Shown piece by piece: positions 16,597 through 29,612 of a stretch of 64,000 nucleotides of DNA (position 1 is the first letter of the stretch; each line of letters begins with the position of its first letter). The stretch spans positions 62,001 to 126,000 of the forward strand of contig JAEUJW010000055.1 in NCBI GenBank assembly GCA_016793465.1. The letters run 5' to 3'. Under the pieces are notes generated by a model that saw only the letters and a list, made by a program, of their open reading frames with translations, was not told the origin of the DNA and did not search any database. Position numbers and translations under genes: made by a program. Origin of the DNA: Myxococcales bacterium. GTDB taxonomy: Bacteria > Myxococcota > Polyangia > Nannocystales > Nannocystaceae.

Positions 16597-17664
16597 TCAG
16601 GCGAGGCGCGAGAGCGGGGGGAAGGCGATGCGGGCGCGCTCGGCGTGGGTGTGCTGCAGCGGGTGGACGATCAGGCTGCGGTTGTTGAGGAGGGGCGGGC
16701 CGACCGTGCGGGCGGGGCGGCGGCGGCCGTCGGCGGCGAGCCAGTGGGCGGGCAGGCCGGCGTGGGCGAGCGGGCGGGGCAGCAGGGCGGTGCCGACGAC
16801 GCCGTCGAGGGCGGGCGACCAGGCGGCGTCGACGACGCGGCCGGCCGGGTGGTCGCCGAGGAGGAACGCGCTGCCTGTCTCGGGGACCATGTCCGGAGCG
16901 CCATGTCCGAAGAACCAGGTGATGCGGCCGGGCGCGCCGCGGGCGCGGAGGTCGCGGAGGGCGGACATGCCGGGCGCGTCGCGGGTGTAGTCGAGGCGGC
17001 TCTGCAGCTGGAGCTCGACCGGGGTGAGGGCGGCGGCGCCGGGCAGGGCGAGGCTGAACGAGCCGTGCTCGAGGGCGGCGAGGGCGAGGGTGGGGCGGGA
17101 CAGCGTGGTGAGGCCGTGGCTGCCGGCGAAGTGGTGGAGGACGGCGCGCAGGGTCGGTTCGTCGCTGCGGGGGACGAGGAGGTCGTAGGCGTACTCGCCG
17201 AGCTTGCCGGTGCGGATGCCGGCGCCGGCGATCTCCTCGAGCTGGAAGGAGGTGTGGAAGGGGGCGGCGAACACGTCGGGGCCGGCGAGGGCGCCGACGA
17301 CCTCCCAGGCGAACGGGCCGTGGACGGCGACGTGGGCGTGCGAGGCGGAGAGGTCGTCGTAGGTGACGGCGCGGGCGGGACGGGTGGACTGCAGGTGCTC
17401 GCGGAGGGCGGCGGTGGACAGGCCCTCGGCGAGCACGAGCGCGCCGTGCTCCTCGCCGCACAGCAGGAGGTCGGCGAGCACGCGGCCGTCGTCGCGGAGC
17501 AGCAGGCCGGGGGCGGCGCGGCCGGGGCGCAGCGGCGTGTTGCGGGCGAGCACGGCGTCGAGCACGTCGAAGGCGCCGGGGCCGGTGAGGCGCAGGCGGG
17601 CGAGGTCGTCGTGCTCGACCAGGGCGGCGCCCTCGCGGAGGGCGGAGGTCTCAGGCGGGAGCAT
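16597..17664 (-). CDS. GcvT/YgfZ-fold (folate-binding aminomethyltransferase-like) protein
   Basis: A 355-residue protein with the overall pattern of the GcvT fold: LRLTGPGAFDVLDAVLARNTPLRPG near the N-terminus, a VHGPFAWEVV segment, TGKLGEYAYDLLVP (equivalent to TGE-GYE), and a C-terminal barrel with GDHPAGRVVDAAWSP (like G-VTS-x-SP). It lacks the YgfZ KGCYxGQE motif and sits far from any glycine-cleavage gene. It overlaps the acyl carrier protein gene by 14 bp and ends the ketosynthase operon, so a role in modifying an acyl-ACP product, perhaps folate-dependent C1 transfer, is possible but inferred. Confidence 0.7.
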   Translation of the reverse strand: MLPPETSALREGAALVEHDDLARLRLTGPGAFDVLDAVLARNTPLRPGRAAPGLLLRDDGRVLADLLLCGEEHGALVLAEGLSTAALREHLQSTRPARAVTYDDLSASHAHVAVHGPFAWEVVGALAGPDVFAAPFHTSFQLEEIAGAGIRTGKLGEYAYDLLVPRSDEPTLRAVLHHFAGSHGLTTLSRPTLALAALEHGSFSLALPGAAALTPVELQLQSRLDYTRDAPGMSALRDLRARGAPGRITWFFGHGAPDMVPETGSAFLLGDHPAGRVVDAAWSPALDGVVGTALLPRPLAHAGLPAHWLAADGRRRPARTVGPPLLNNRSLIVHPLQHTHAERARIAFPPLSRLA

Positions 17665-17956
17665 GCTCGGCCTCCATCACGAAGTCGACGATCGCGTTGA
17701 CCGAGCGCAGGGACGTCATCGACGTCGTGTCGGCGGCGAGGCGCCGGCCGGTGCGCTCCTCGAGGCTGAGCGCGAGGTCGAGGGCGTCGACCGAGTCGAG
17801 GGCCAGGCCGAGGCCGAACAGCGGGGTGTCGGGGTCGATCTGGTCGGGCTCGAGGCGGACGCCGAGCTCTTCAATTAAAACGGCGCGGACGAGCCCGAGG
17901 ACGTGCTCGCGGCGGGCGGCGAGGGCGGCGATCGCCGGGTCGAGGGGCTCATGCAT
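17651..17956 (-). CDS. Acyl carrier protein
   Basis: A 101-residue carrier protein. The helix-2 motif GLALDSVDALDLALSLEE has the Ser that would carry phosphopantetheine. ATG at 17956 gives a typical short leader and overlaps the ketosynthase stop by eight bases; it also overlaps the downstream GcvT-like gene. Helix 4 region NAIVDFVMEAE completes the fold. Position directly after a ketosynthase indicates that it is the dedicated carrier for that enzyme rather than the housekeeping AcpP. Confidence 0.88.
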   Translation of the reverse strand: MHEPLDPAIAALAARREHVLGLVRAVLIEELGVRLEPDQIDPDTPLFGLGLALDSVDALDLALSLEERTGRRLAADTTSMTSLRSVNAIVDFVMEAEHAPA

Positions 17957-19985
17957 GCGAGGGCGGACTGTAGCGCCAGACCGTGGCGCAGGCGAGCGCG
18001 TCGGGGTCGTCGGCGACGACGACGGCGTGGGAGGTGTTATCAATTCTTATGCTCGTGATCGCTGCGAGGAGGCCGGCGAGGGTCGGGCCGCACTCGTGGA
18101 TGGCGGTGTCGGCGGGCAGGTCGACGAGGAGGTCGCGGACGAGGATCGGGAGCGAGCCGGGGGGGCCGAGTCTGTGGGCGACGAGGGCGATCGGGGCGGC
18201 GGGGTCGGGCGTGTCGGCGAGGGCGACGCAGCCGGCGGTGGCGGGGCCGTCCTCGGGTTCGTCGACGGCGGCGGCGAGCATCCACGCGACGTCGTCGGCG
18301 CCGGCGATCTCGTCGGCGGCGAGGGTGAGGGCGGCGAGGGCCGCGGCGGAGCGGCCGGAGAAGGCGGCGAGCGGGCCGCGCAGGCCGAGCGCGGTGGCGC
18401 AGGCGCCGGCCGACGAGACGAGCAGGCCGCGGGCGGTGTGTACGGCCGCCACGCGGTCGTAGCCGCGGCGCCGGGCGACCTCGTTGCCGGCGCGCAGCAC
18501 CGACGGCGAGACGCCGGGCTGGGCGACGAACAGGCCGACGCGCGCGCCGCCGCCGGCGCGCGCGTCGCTGGCGTCTGTCCCGAGGGACAGGTAGGCCGCG
18601 GCCACGAGGGCGCGGGTGCCGGGGTCCATGCCGGCGGTGTCGACGTTGCGCAGGGCCGCGGACGCGTCGAGGTCGGGGCGCGCGTGGCCGCGGAGCCAGA
18701 CCTCGCGCGTGCGGGTCGTCGGTGACGGCGCGCGGTCGCGGGTCGGAGGCGGTGGTATGGCCGCGGGATCGAGGGGGCGGGTCGGTCGGGTGGGGGTCGA
18801 GGCGCCGACGGGCTCGTGGGCGCGGGGCGTGGCGAATGGGGGGGCGTGGACGTCGGGCGTGGTCGCGGTGAACAGGAGGGCCGCACAGGCGCCGCCGAAG
18901 CCGGTGTTGACGCTGACGACGGCGTCGCCGGTGAGCCGGCGGGGGCGGCCCTCGGCGATCGCGTCGGCGGTGATGCCGGGGCGCGAGCCGACGTGGCGGA
19001 GCGTCGGCGGGGCGAGGCCGCGGCGGAGGCCCTGCAGGGTGAGCACCGCCTCGAGGGCCCCGGCGGCGCCCTGGGCGTGGCCGAGGATGCTCTTGCTGGC
19101 GGACACCGGCAGCTCGGTCGCGCGGGCCCCGAACACGCGCACGAGGCCGCGCCACTCGGAGAGGTCGTTGTTGTCGGTGCCGGTGGCGTGGGCGTTGACG
19201 TAGGCGATGTCTGCGGGGGCGAGGCCGCCGCGGGCGAGGGCGCGGTGGATGCAGGCGGCGACGCCCTCGCCGCGCGGGTCGGGGCTGGTCGGGTGGAATG
19301 CATCGGCGGCGAGGCCCGCAGAATTCAGTCGTGCGATCGGTGCGCGGCCGCGGGCGGCGGCGGCGTCGGGGCGCTCGAGCACGAGGAAGGCGGCGCCCTC
19401 GCCGAGCGAGAGGCCGACCGGCGTGCTGAACGGGGCGCAGCGATCGGGCGCGAGCAGGCGCAGCGAACGGAAGGCGCCGACGACGAGCGGGGTGAGCACG
19501 TCGGCGCCGCCGGCGAGCACGGCGTCCATCGCCGGGTCGCGCAGGAGGTGGAGGGCGAGCGCGATCGCGGTGGTCGAGGAGGCGCAGGCGGTCGACACGG
19601 CGAGGCGCGGGCCGGCGAGCGCGAGGCGGTCGGCGAGCGCGGCGGCCATGCGGGACATCGGCGTGGGGTGGTCGTGGAGGTTGGTGCCGAAGATCAGCGC
19701 GACGCGGGCGACGGCGGGGTCGAGGCCGGCGGCGGCGAGGGCCTCGCGGGCGGCGATCTCGGCGAAGGTGACGCACAGGTCCTGGGCCGCGTCGCCGCCG
19801 TCGCCGACGATCGGGACGTCGTCGAGCTCGGGGACGACGCCGGCGAGCTCGGGGGCGGCGAAGCGGCGGATCGGCGCGAGCACGTCGCGGCCCTCGGCGG
19901 CGGCGGCCCACAGGGCCTCGGCGCCGCGGCCGGCGCCCGAGACGGCGCCGGTGCCGGTGACGACCGCGGGGTGGATCGGCGGCAT
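17949..19985 (-). CDS. Beta-ketoacyl synthase fused to a second, divergent ketosynthase-like half
   Basis: A 678-residue protein. The first ~400 residues are a complete KAS-I/II-type ketosynthase: STACASS with the nucleophilic Cys, the His in NAHATGTDNND, SKSILGHAQGAAGA with the second His, and the C-terminal NTGFGGACAAL. After a Pro-rich linker (about residues 420-450), the last ~230 residues look like a shortened thiolase-fold unit (EVWLRGHA..., ARGLLVSSAGACATALGL, LAAFSGRSAAALAAL), recalling chain-length-factor partners of KSalpha/KSbeta pairs. ATG 19985 is used; a GTG at 19991 overlapping the previous stop is the alternative. The enzyme should condense acyl-ACP with malonyl-ACP. A copy of the GGACAGG palindrome falls in frame in the second half (18575-18592). 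Confidence 0.87.
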   Translation of the reverse strand: MPPIHPAVVTGTGAVSGAGRGAEALWAAAAEGRDVLAPIRRFAAPELAGVVPELDDVPIVGDGGDAAQDLCVTFAEIAAREALAAAGLDPAVARVALIFGTNLHDHPTPMSRMAAALADRLALAGPRLAVSTACASSTTAIALALHLLRDPAMDAVLAGGADVLTPLVVGAFRSLRLLAPDRCAPFSTPVGLSLGEGAAFLVLERPDAAAARGRAPIARLNSAGLAADAFHPTSPDPRGEGVAACIHRALARGGLAPADIAYVNAHATGTDNNDLSEWRGLVRVFGARATELPVSASKSILGHAQGAAGALEAVLTLQGLRRGLAPPTLRHVGSRPGITADAIAEGRPRRLTGDAVVSVNTGFGGACAALLFTATTPDVHAPPFATPRAHEPVGASTPTRPTRPLDPAAIPPPPTRDRAPSPTTRTREVWLRGHARPDLDASAALRNVDTAGMDPGTRALVAAAYLSLGTDASDARAGGGARVGLFVAQPGVSPSVLRAGNEVARRRGYDRVAAVHTARGLLVSSAGACATALGLRGPLAAFSGRSAAALAALTLAADEIAGADDVAWMLAAAVDEPEDGPATAGCVALADTPDPAAPIALVAHRLGPPGSLPILVRDLLVDLPADTAIHECGPTLAGLLAAITSIRIDNTSHAVVVADDPDALACATVWRYSPPSHA

Positions 19986-19987
19986 GG

Positions 19988-21385
19988 TCACCGCAGGGCG
20001 GCGGCGACGATCATGACGATGATGCCGACGAGCATGGCGATGCCCGCGAGGGTCGCGAGGATCGCGCCGGTTAGGAACAGGCCGACGCCGAACAGCAGGC
20101 CGAGGCCGAGCGCGAGCAGGCCGACGCCGACGCCGAGCACGATCCCTCCGCGGATCAGCACGCGCCTGCGCCGCCCGGCGCGGTCGATCTGCTCCTCGTC
20201 GTAGGGCGCGGGCGGCGGGGGGCTGGCGCGCTCGAGCAGGTCCTGCACGTGGAGCGTGTGCGACTGGATGCGGGCGTACTCGGGGTGGTTGCCGCGGGCG
20301 TCGCCGTAGGCCTGCACATAGGCGTCGTCGTGCACGCGCAGGGCCGACAGGGCGAGCCGCAGCGGCAGGGTCTGGCCGCCCTGCTTGTAGGCTTGCAGGT
20401 ACATGGCGACCGAGAGGTCGAGCAGCTCGGCGCGGGCGGCCCGGTTGGCGTCGGACTCGGACAGCAGGGCGGCGGCGCGGGCGTAGAGGTCGCCGGCGCT
20501 CTGGTACTCGGCGGCGGCGCGCGGGTCGCGGGCGGCGGCGGCGGCGTCGGCGACGGCGCGCTGCTGGTCGGCGGCGGCGCGCTGCTGGTCGGCGGGGCCC
20601 GGCTCGGCGGTGGCGTCGGGCGCGGGCGCGGCGGCGGGCGGCGGGGTGTTGGCGGCCTGGTAGCGGTCGACGACCTTGAGCGTGTGGGCCTCCCAGTAGG
20701 CGACGGACTCGGCGGACGGGCGGGCGAACGGGGCGGCGCTGGCGATGGGTCCGAGGCGCTCGGTGAGGCGGGCCAGCTTGCTGGTGCACTCTTCGATCAC
20801 GAGGTCGGTGGGCTGCCGGCGCAGGCGCCACAGGGCGACCTTGGCGAGGCGACGCAGGCGCAGGCGGCGGCCGAGCGGGATGTCGGCCCGGCCGGCGGAG
20901 TCGTCGATGTGCTCGACGATGCGGCGGGCGAGCTCGGGGTCCTCGCGCAGGCGGCGCTGCACGCGGTCGAGCTCGTCGCGGGACATGTGGGTGAGGCGCT
21001 GCTGGATGCCGTGGACGGCGAAGTCGACCTCGGCGGCGTGGGCGTCGAGGCGGGACTGGACCTCGGGTCGGGCGCGGTCGGCCTCGGACAGGTCCTTGAC
21101 GCTGGCGGTCAGCAGCAGGGCGCGCAGGGAGGAGCGGTAGAGCTGTTCGTCGAGCGGGTCCTCGCGGCAGACGCGGGCGTCGTTGGCGGCCGAGGTCTTT
21201 TTGGCGATCTTCCCGAGGTCGACGGGGCGGCAGCGCAGGTGCTCCATGCCGCGGTCGAGCTCGGCCATGCGGGCGAGGAACTCGTCGCCGGGGGCGTCGG
21301 GGTCGTTCGTGCCGTGCGGGGTCCGGCTGCAGGCGGTGGTGGTCGCGCCGAGGACGCTGGCGGTGACGAAGCTGCGGCGATGCAT
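19988..21385 (-). CDS. Putative Tat-exported lipoprotein with C-terminal membrane segments
   Basis: A 465-residue protein beginning MHRRSFVTASVLGATTTACS: twin arginines, a short hydrophobic stretch and a lipobox-like Cys, suggesting Tat export and lipidation. The middle is helical, with a repeated ADQQRA(A/V)AD segment and TPR-like helices (AAEYQSAGDLYARAAALL). The C-terminus has an RxRRR stretch followed by two long hydrophobic segments (residues about 405-465), a hairpin in the membrane. An in-frame ATG nine bases upstream (21394) is an alternative start. It is the first gene of the run leading into the ketosynthase (stop and GTG overlap) and diverges from the P450 gene. Function unknown. 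Confidence 0.7.
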   Translation of the reverse strand: MHRRSFVTASVLGATTTACSRTPHGTNDPDAPGDEFLARMAELDRGMEHLRCRPVDLGKIAKKTSAANDARVCREDPLDEQLYRSSLRALLLTASVKDLSEADRARPEVQSRLDAHAAEVDFAVHGIQQRLTHMSRDELDRVQRRLREDPELARRIVEHIDDSAGRADIPLGRRLRLRRLAKVALWRLRRQPTDLVIEECTSKLARLTERLGPIASAAPFARPSAESVAYWEAHTLKVVDRYQAANTPPPAAAPAPDATAEPGPADQQRAAADQQRAVADAAAAARDPRAAAEYQSAGDLYARAAALLSESDANRAARAELLDLSVAMYLQAYKQGGQTLPLRLALSALRVHDDAYVQAYGDARGNHPEYARIQSHTLHVQDLLERASPPPPAPYDEEQIDRAGRRRRVLIRGGIVLGVGVGLLALGLGLLFGVGLFLTGAILATLAGIAMLVGIIVMIVAAALR

Positions 21386-21467
21386 CCGGCCCATGTTACA
21401 CGAATCGCGCCGGGGTCCGCGGCGAGCCTTGCGCGCGGAGGGCCGGGTCCGGGACACTGCGGCGGCG

Positions 21468-22820
21468 ATGCGAGGCGAGGTCCCGCCACCCCTGTTCGTG
21501 CCCGGCGCGGCGGCGCGGCTGGTGGTCGGGGCGCCGTGGGACGCGCTCGAGGCCCAACTCCGCGAGCGCGGACCGACGATCGCGCTGACGATCGCCGGGG
21601 CGCCGACGATCGTCAGCGCCGACCCCGAGGTCCTGCGCCACGTGCTGCTGGTGCGCGCCGACAATTTTAATAAGGACATGCGCACGATGACGGCGTTCCG
21701 CGGGCTGCTCGGCGACGGCCTGCTGACGAGCGACGGGGCGCTGTGGCGGCGCGAGCGGGCCACGCTCGCGCCGGCGTTCCGCCCGGATGCGTTAATTAAT
21801 GTGGCGGAGGTGTCGTGGCGGGCGGCGGGGCGGGCGAGCGATGCGCTCGACGAGCACGCGCGGCGGGGCGAGGCGGTCGACGTCGGGGCGCTGTTTCGTC
21901 GCTTCGCGCTGCAGGTGATCGCCGAGGCGGCGCTGTCGATGCCGGCGGAGCGGTGCGACGAGGCGCTGGCGCGGGTGTTCGTGCCGCTGGTGGCCGAGGC
22001 CAACCGCCGGGTGTGGCTGCCGCAGCGGGCCGAGCTGCCGATCCCCGCGCGCTTCGCCTACGAGCGCCGCCTCGGCGAGCTCGAGGGGCTGTTGCGGGCG
22101 AACATCGACGCGCGACGCGAGGCGCGCGCGCGCGAGCCGGAGGCGCCGGCGCGCGACATGCTCGACCTGCTGCTCGCGGCCGCGGACCCGTGGACCGACG
22201 CGGCGGCGCGGCTGGTGAGCGACGAATTGAAGACGCTGCTGTTCGCCGGGCACGAGACGACCGGGCTGACGCTGACCTGGACGCTGCACGCGCTGACGAG
22301 CAATGCGGGGTGCTTGCAGCGGCTGCGGGAGGCGGTGGACGGCGACTTTGACGCGGAGGTGATGCCCGGGCTCGCGGCGCTGCGGCGGCTCGACTACGCG
22401 GGGGCGTGCCTGCGCGAGGCGCTGCGAATTTTTAATGTCGTGCCGGTGGTGCATCGCACGGCGATCGCCGACGACAGGTTCGGCGCGCTCGCGGTCCCGG
22501 CGGGTTGCCGCGTGATCCTGCACTTACAGGCGATCCACCGCGATCCGAGGCTTTGGCCCGAGCCGGATGTATACAGACCGGAGCGGTTTCTGTCGGCGAG
22601 CGCGACCGACGACACGTGGCGCTGGCTGCCGTTCCTGCACGGGCCGCGCGGCTGCGTGGGGCAGCACTTCGCGCTGATCGAGGCCAAGATCATGCTGGCG
22701 CTGCTGGTGCGGCGGTTCGAGTTCTCGCCCGAGCCGGGCAACAGCGACGAGCGGCACCGGACGATCGTGCCGGTCGGTCCGGCGGCGCCGATGCTCATGC
22801 GGGTGCGTCGGCGGGTGTGA
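21468..22820 (+). CDS. Cytochrome P450
   Basis: A 450-residue class I-type bacterial P450 haem monooxygenase. The I-helix LLFAGHETTG, the K-helix ExxR (LREALR), the PERF region (YRPERF) and the haem-ligand loop FLHGPRGCVGQHFA with Cys 396 are all present. No membrane anchor or reductase domain is attached, so it needs separate electron donors. ATG at 21468 lies directly after a TTGCGC/GACACT promoter-like pair. It diverges from the ketosynthase operon with only about 80 bp between, so it may oxidise that operon's product; this is inference. Its stop is the first base pair of a GGACAGG palindrome shared with the convergent kinase gene. A/T codon clusters appear at about 21660, 21790 and 22428. 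Confidence 0.92.
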   Translation: MRGEVPPPLFVPGAAARLVVGAPWDALEAQLRERGPTIALTIAGAPTIVSADPEVLRHVLLVRADNFNKDMRTMTAFRGLLGDGLLTSDGALWRRERATLAPAFRPDALINVAEVSWRAAGRASDALDEHARRGEAVDVGALFRRFALQVIAEAALSMPAERCDEALARVFVPLVAEANRRVWLPQRAELPIPARFAYERRLGELEGLLRANIDARREARAREPEAPARDMLDLLLAAADPWTDAAARLVSDELKTLLFAGHETTGLTLTWTLHALTSNAGCLQRLREAVDGDFDAEVMPGLAALRRLDYAGACLREALRIFNVVPVVHRTAIADDRFGALAVPAGCRVILHLQAIHRDPRLWPEPDVYRPERFLSASATDDTWRWLPFLHGPRGCVGQHFALIEAKIMLALLVRRFEFSPEPGNSDERHRTIVPVGPAAPMLMRVRRRV

Positions 22821-22824
22821 CCTG

Positions 22825-26655
<3,831 letters not shown>

Positions 26656-26813
26656 CGCGACAGTGCTACTGTACCGAAGCGGCGTCGGGCCGGATCGCGT
26701 ACGGCCGCGTCGTCGCACATTCCGGCGGCGCTCGCCCCGGCGCGCCGCCAGGGGTGTACGGCGGTGCGTCGTGGCGTGCGCGGGACGCGACGCTCTACCT
26801 GCGGACCCGCTGA

Positions 26814-28391
26814 CTACACGGTCGACCTACTCGACGAACCCGCCGCCCGCGTCCGCCTCGATGTGCCGGAGGATTGCCCGATGTGACGGTCGCTGCCGGG
26901 CGCGCGCGGGGGCGGACGGAGGCGGGCGAGCTCCGCCGCCAGGCCGAGCTCGGCCGCCAGCGCGCGCAGGTCGAGGCGATCGAGGAGGTCGGCGGTGATC
27001 GGCCGCTTCGAGTCCCAGAAGATGAACGCTCGATAAAATTCGTGGGCCGCCTCGGAGTTCAATAAAACGATCAAAAGATCGGCCTCGGGCTCGCTCGTGC
27101 AGGCGACGAAGTAGCAGGTGTCGTCGAGCACGACCGGCTTGCCCGCGTGCGGGCCGATCTTCCTGAATTTGAGCGTCTTGTAGAGGCCGGAGATCGCGAC
27201 CTTCCACGGGGCGAAGGTGTAGTCGCCGACGCCGAAGATCGCGAACGGCGGCTTGCCGCGGTAGATCGCGCTGGCGCGGCGGTCGAAGCGCTCGCGGTGG
27301 CGCTGCAGATACCGCCAGGTGTTCGTCGCGGTGTCTTTGATGATCGTGGTGTCCTCGCCGACGCGGGACTGAGTGACGAGCATCCAGCGACGAGGGGACG
27401 CCGTGCCCGCGCGGGCGAGGTCCGAGCTCTTGATCAGGGGATACAGACAGTGCTGCTCGAGCCGCGGCGTCTCGCCGGCGCCGTTTTGCAGCCGGCCGTC
27501 GGCATTGTTAAAAAATTCCATGAGGGCGGCGCAGTCGTGTTTGACGCCGGAGCGCCACTTGTACGGCGAGGCGCCGAGCAGGGCGCGTCGGCGGTCGTAG
27601 AGCGTCGCGTCGGCGATCAGGCGGCCGTCGCGGACGGCGAGCGTGCTCTCCGGGGTGGTGGCCTCGAGGTCGGCGTAGACGGGGCAGACCTGCGGGCCGG
27701 GGCGCCCGGCGAGCTCGATGATCGTCAGACAGGCGTCGACGGAGGCGGCGAAGTGGCGGGCGCTGTCGATGCGGCGCAGGCTGGCGGCGTGGAGCGGCAG
27801 GTCCGCGGACCACGCGGAGGCCAGGACCTTGCGGGCGACGGCGGTCTTGCAGAGCATCGCCACCGTGGCCGCGCGGCCGCCGAGTCGGGTGAGCAGATAA
27901 TTGAAGATCCACTCCGAGATGTCGAAGTTGCTCTTGCCGGTGAGGGCCTCGATGCCGGGGAGGTTGCGGAGGTTGGTTTTTGTGGGCAGGTTGTCGGAGC
28001 CGAGCGAGCCGAGGTCGGCGCTCGTCACCCACGGGGGGTTGCCGAGCACGAGGAGCGGCCCGGCGAGTCGATCGAGGTGGTTCGGCCAGTCGTGGGCGAA
28101 GAAGCTGGCGCAGGTGATGTCGACGCGCGCGTCGAGGCGGCGCTCGGCGAGGCGGGCGCGGAGGTGGTCGACGTGGGTGGGGTTGATCTCGAGGCCGTGG
28201 GCCTGGCGGATCGTGGGGAAGGCGTCGAGGGCGGCGAGCAGCAGGGAGCCCTCGCCGCAGGTCGGCTCGAGCAGCGAGCGCGGGGCTACGCCGGCGGCCG
28301 CGAGCGCGCGGCACACGGCGGACGCGAGGTCGGGCGGGGTCTGGAAGTCGCCGAACGCGATCTTGGCGCGGGCGGTTCGCAGCTTGCCCAT
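26814..28391 (-). CDS. N6-adenine DNA methyltransferase (M.TaqI/Eco57I-like)
   Basis: A 525-residue SAM-dependent methyltransferase. Motif X (FGDFQTPPDLASAVCRAL), motif I (LLEPTCGEG, residues 40-48) and motif IV NPPW (118-121) define a gamma-class adenine-N6 enzyme. The C-terminal ~300 residues would be the target-recognition domain; the very end (about 35 residues) is a Ser/Arg-rich tail. No restriction endonuclease gene lies beside it, so it looks solitary, although this family also includes fused restriction-modification enzymes and defence-system methylases. It follows an ECF sigma gene by six bases. A/T-rich patches (27029, 27059, 27506) and less uniform codon use hint at acquisition. 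Confidence 0.85.
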   Translation of the reverse strand: MGKLRTARAKIAFGDFQTPPDLASAVCRALAAAGVAPRSLLEPTCGEGSLLLAALDAFPTIRQAHGLEINPTHVDHLRARLAERRLDARVDITCASFFAHDWPNHLDRLAGPLLVLGNPPWVTSADLGSLGSDNLPTKTNLRNLPGIEALTGKSNFDISEWIFNYLLTRLGGRAATVAMLCKTAVARKVLASAWSADLPLHAASLRRIDSARHFAASVDACLTIIELAGRPGPQVCPVYADLEATTPESTLAVRDGRLIADATLYDRRRALLGASPYKWRSGVKHDCAALMEFFNNADGRLQNGAGETPRLEQHCLYPLIKSSDLARAGTASPRRWMLVTQSRVGEDTTIIKDTATNTWRYLQRHRERFDRRASAIYRGKPPFAIFGVGDYTFAPWKVAISGLYKTLKFRKIGPHAGKPVVLDDTCYFVACTSEPEADLLIVLLNSEAAHEFYRAFIFWDSKRPITADLLDRLDLRALAAELGLAAELARLRPPPRAPGSDRHIGQSSGTSRRTRAAGSSSRSTV

Positions 28392-28397
28392 GCGGCG

Positions 28398-29045
28398 CTA
28401 TGCCCAGCCCTGGTGGCGGCGGAGCTCGCCGGCCCAGGTGTCGAGCTGTTCGGGGGTGACGGCCGGGGGCGTCGAGGAGGCGGCGAGGCCGGGGGCGCGG
28501 GCGAGGAGGGCGGCGACCTTGTCGCGCAGGCGCTGCTTGCCGCGGGCGAGGCGGCCGCGCACGGTGCCCTCGGGCAGGCCGAGCACGCCGGCGAGCTCGC
28601 TGCCGGACAGGCCCTCGAAGTACATCAGCTCGAGCACGACCTGGTCCTCGACGGGGATCTCCCGCAGGGCCTGGACCAGGCTCTGGGCCTCGCGCTTGTG
28701 GGCGATGATCGAGCTCGGCGAGGCGGGCATGGCGTCCTGCACGCACACGGCGGCGAAGTCGACGCCCTCGCTCTGGCGCTTGTAGCGGCCGCGGATGTAC
28801 TTCCTCAGGACGTTCTGGGCGATGGCGTAGAGGAACTGGCGGACGTTGGCGTCGCCGCGGTAGCGGTCCTTGCCGGTGGTGCAGCCGAGGAACGTCTGGC
28901 CGACGAGCTCGGCGACGTCGTCCTCGCTGCCGACCTTGTTGCGGAAGAACCGCGTCATGGCGTCGAAGTAGCGGTCGACGAGCTTGTTGCCGGCCTCGCG
29001 ATCGCCGGCTTGCCAGGCGGACAGGAGCTCGGCGTCGCTGCGCAT
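28398..29045 (-). CDS. ECF-type RNA polymerase sigma factor
   Basis: A 215-residue sigma-70 family protein with region 2 (YFDAMTRFFRNKVGSEDDVAELVGQTFLG; RQFLYAIAQNVLRKYI) and region 4 (LMYFEGLSGSELAGVLGLPEGTVRGRLARGKQRL). An ~35-residue C-terminal extension follows region 4. No recognisable anti-sigma gene is adjacent; it lies between the pyrophosphatase (13 bp upstream) and the DNA methyltransferase (6 bp downstream), so all three are probably on one message. It would direct polymerase to a small regulon; the signal is unknown. Confidence 0.92.
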   Translation of the reverse strand: MRSDAELLSAWQAGDREAGNKLVDRYFDAMTRFFRNKVGSEDDVAELVGQTFLGCTTGKDRYRGDANVRQFLYAIAQNVLRKYIRGRYKRQSEGVDFAAVCVQDAMPASPSSIIAHKREAQSLVQALREIPVEDQVVLELMYFEGLSGSELAGVLGLPEGTVRGRLARGKQRLRDKVAALLARAPGLAASSTPPAVTPEQLDTWAGELRRHQGWA

Positions 29046-29058
29046 CGGCGGCCTTCGG

Positions 29059-29601
29059 TCAGCGGTGGAGCTCGCCGCGGCGCAGGCGCTTGTAGAGGTT
29101 GAGCGACTCGCGGATGATCCGCAGGGCCTCGTCGGCGCCGAGCAGGTCGTCGATCACCACCGTCTTGTTCTCGAGAATTTTATAATCTTCGAAGAAGCGT
29201 CGGACCTCGCGCATGATGTGGGGCGGGAGCTGCGACTGGTCGGTGAATTCGGCGAACCACGGGTCGTGGGTGCTGACGGCGACGATCTTGTCGTCGCCGC
29301 CCTTGTCGTCGCGCATGCGCATCACGCCGACCGCGCGGGCGGTGACGATGCACAGCGGGTGCACGGGCACCTGCGAGAGCACCAGCACGTCGAGGGCGTC
29401 GCCGTCGTCGCAGTAGGTGCGGGGGATGAAGCCGTAGTTGGCCGGGTAGTGGACCGCGCTGAACAGCACCCGGTCGAGCCTCAGGAACCCGGTCTCCTTG
29501 TCGACCTCGTACTTGTTCTTGCTGCCTTGCGGGACCTCGATGACGGCGGGGAAGCCCTGCTCGAGCTGCTCGTCCACGTAGATGTCGTGCCAGGGGTTCA
29601 T
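29059..29601 (-). CDS. ppa: Inorganic pyrophosphatase
   Basis: A 180-residue family I soluble pyrophosphatase that hydrolyses PPi to two phosphates, driving biosynthetic reactions. The metal and substrate residues are visible: EVPQGSKNKYE, YPANYGFIP, and the signature CDDGDALDVLVL (D-G-D-A-L-D). Length matches bacterial enzymes. ATG 29601 follows a TTGACA promoter. It heads a tight run with the ECF sigma and DNA methyltransferase genes. One A/T cluster (EDYKIL) falls at about 29172. Confidence 0.95.
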   Translation of the reverse strand: MNPWHDIYVDEQLEQGFPAVIEVPQGSKNKYEVDKETGFLRLDRVLFSAVHYPANYGFIPRTYCDDGDALDVLVLSQVPVHPLCIVTARAVGVMRMRDDKGGDDKIVAVSTHDPWFAEFTDQSQLPPHIMREVRRFFEDYKILENKTVVIDDLLGADEALRIIRESLNLYKRLRRGELHR

Positions 29602-29612
29602 GCGGGACAGCG

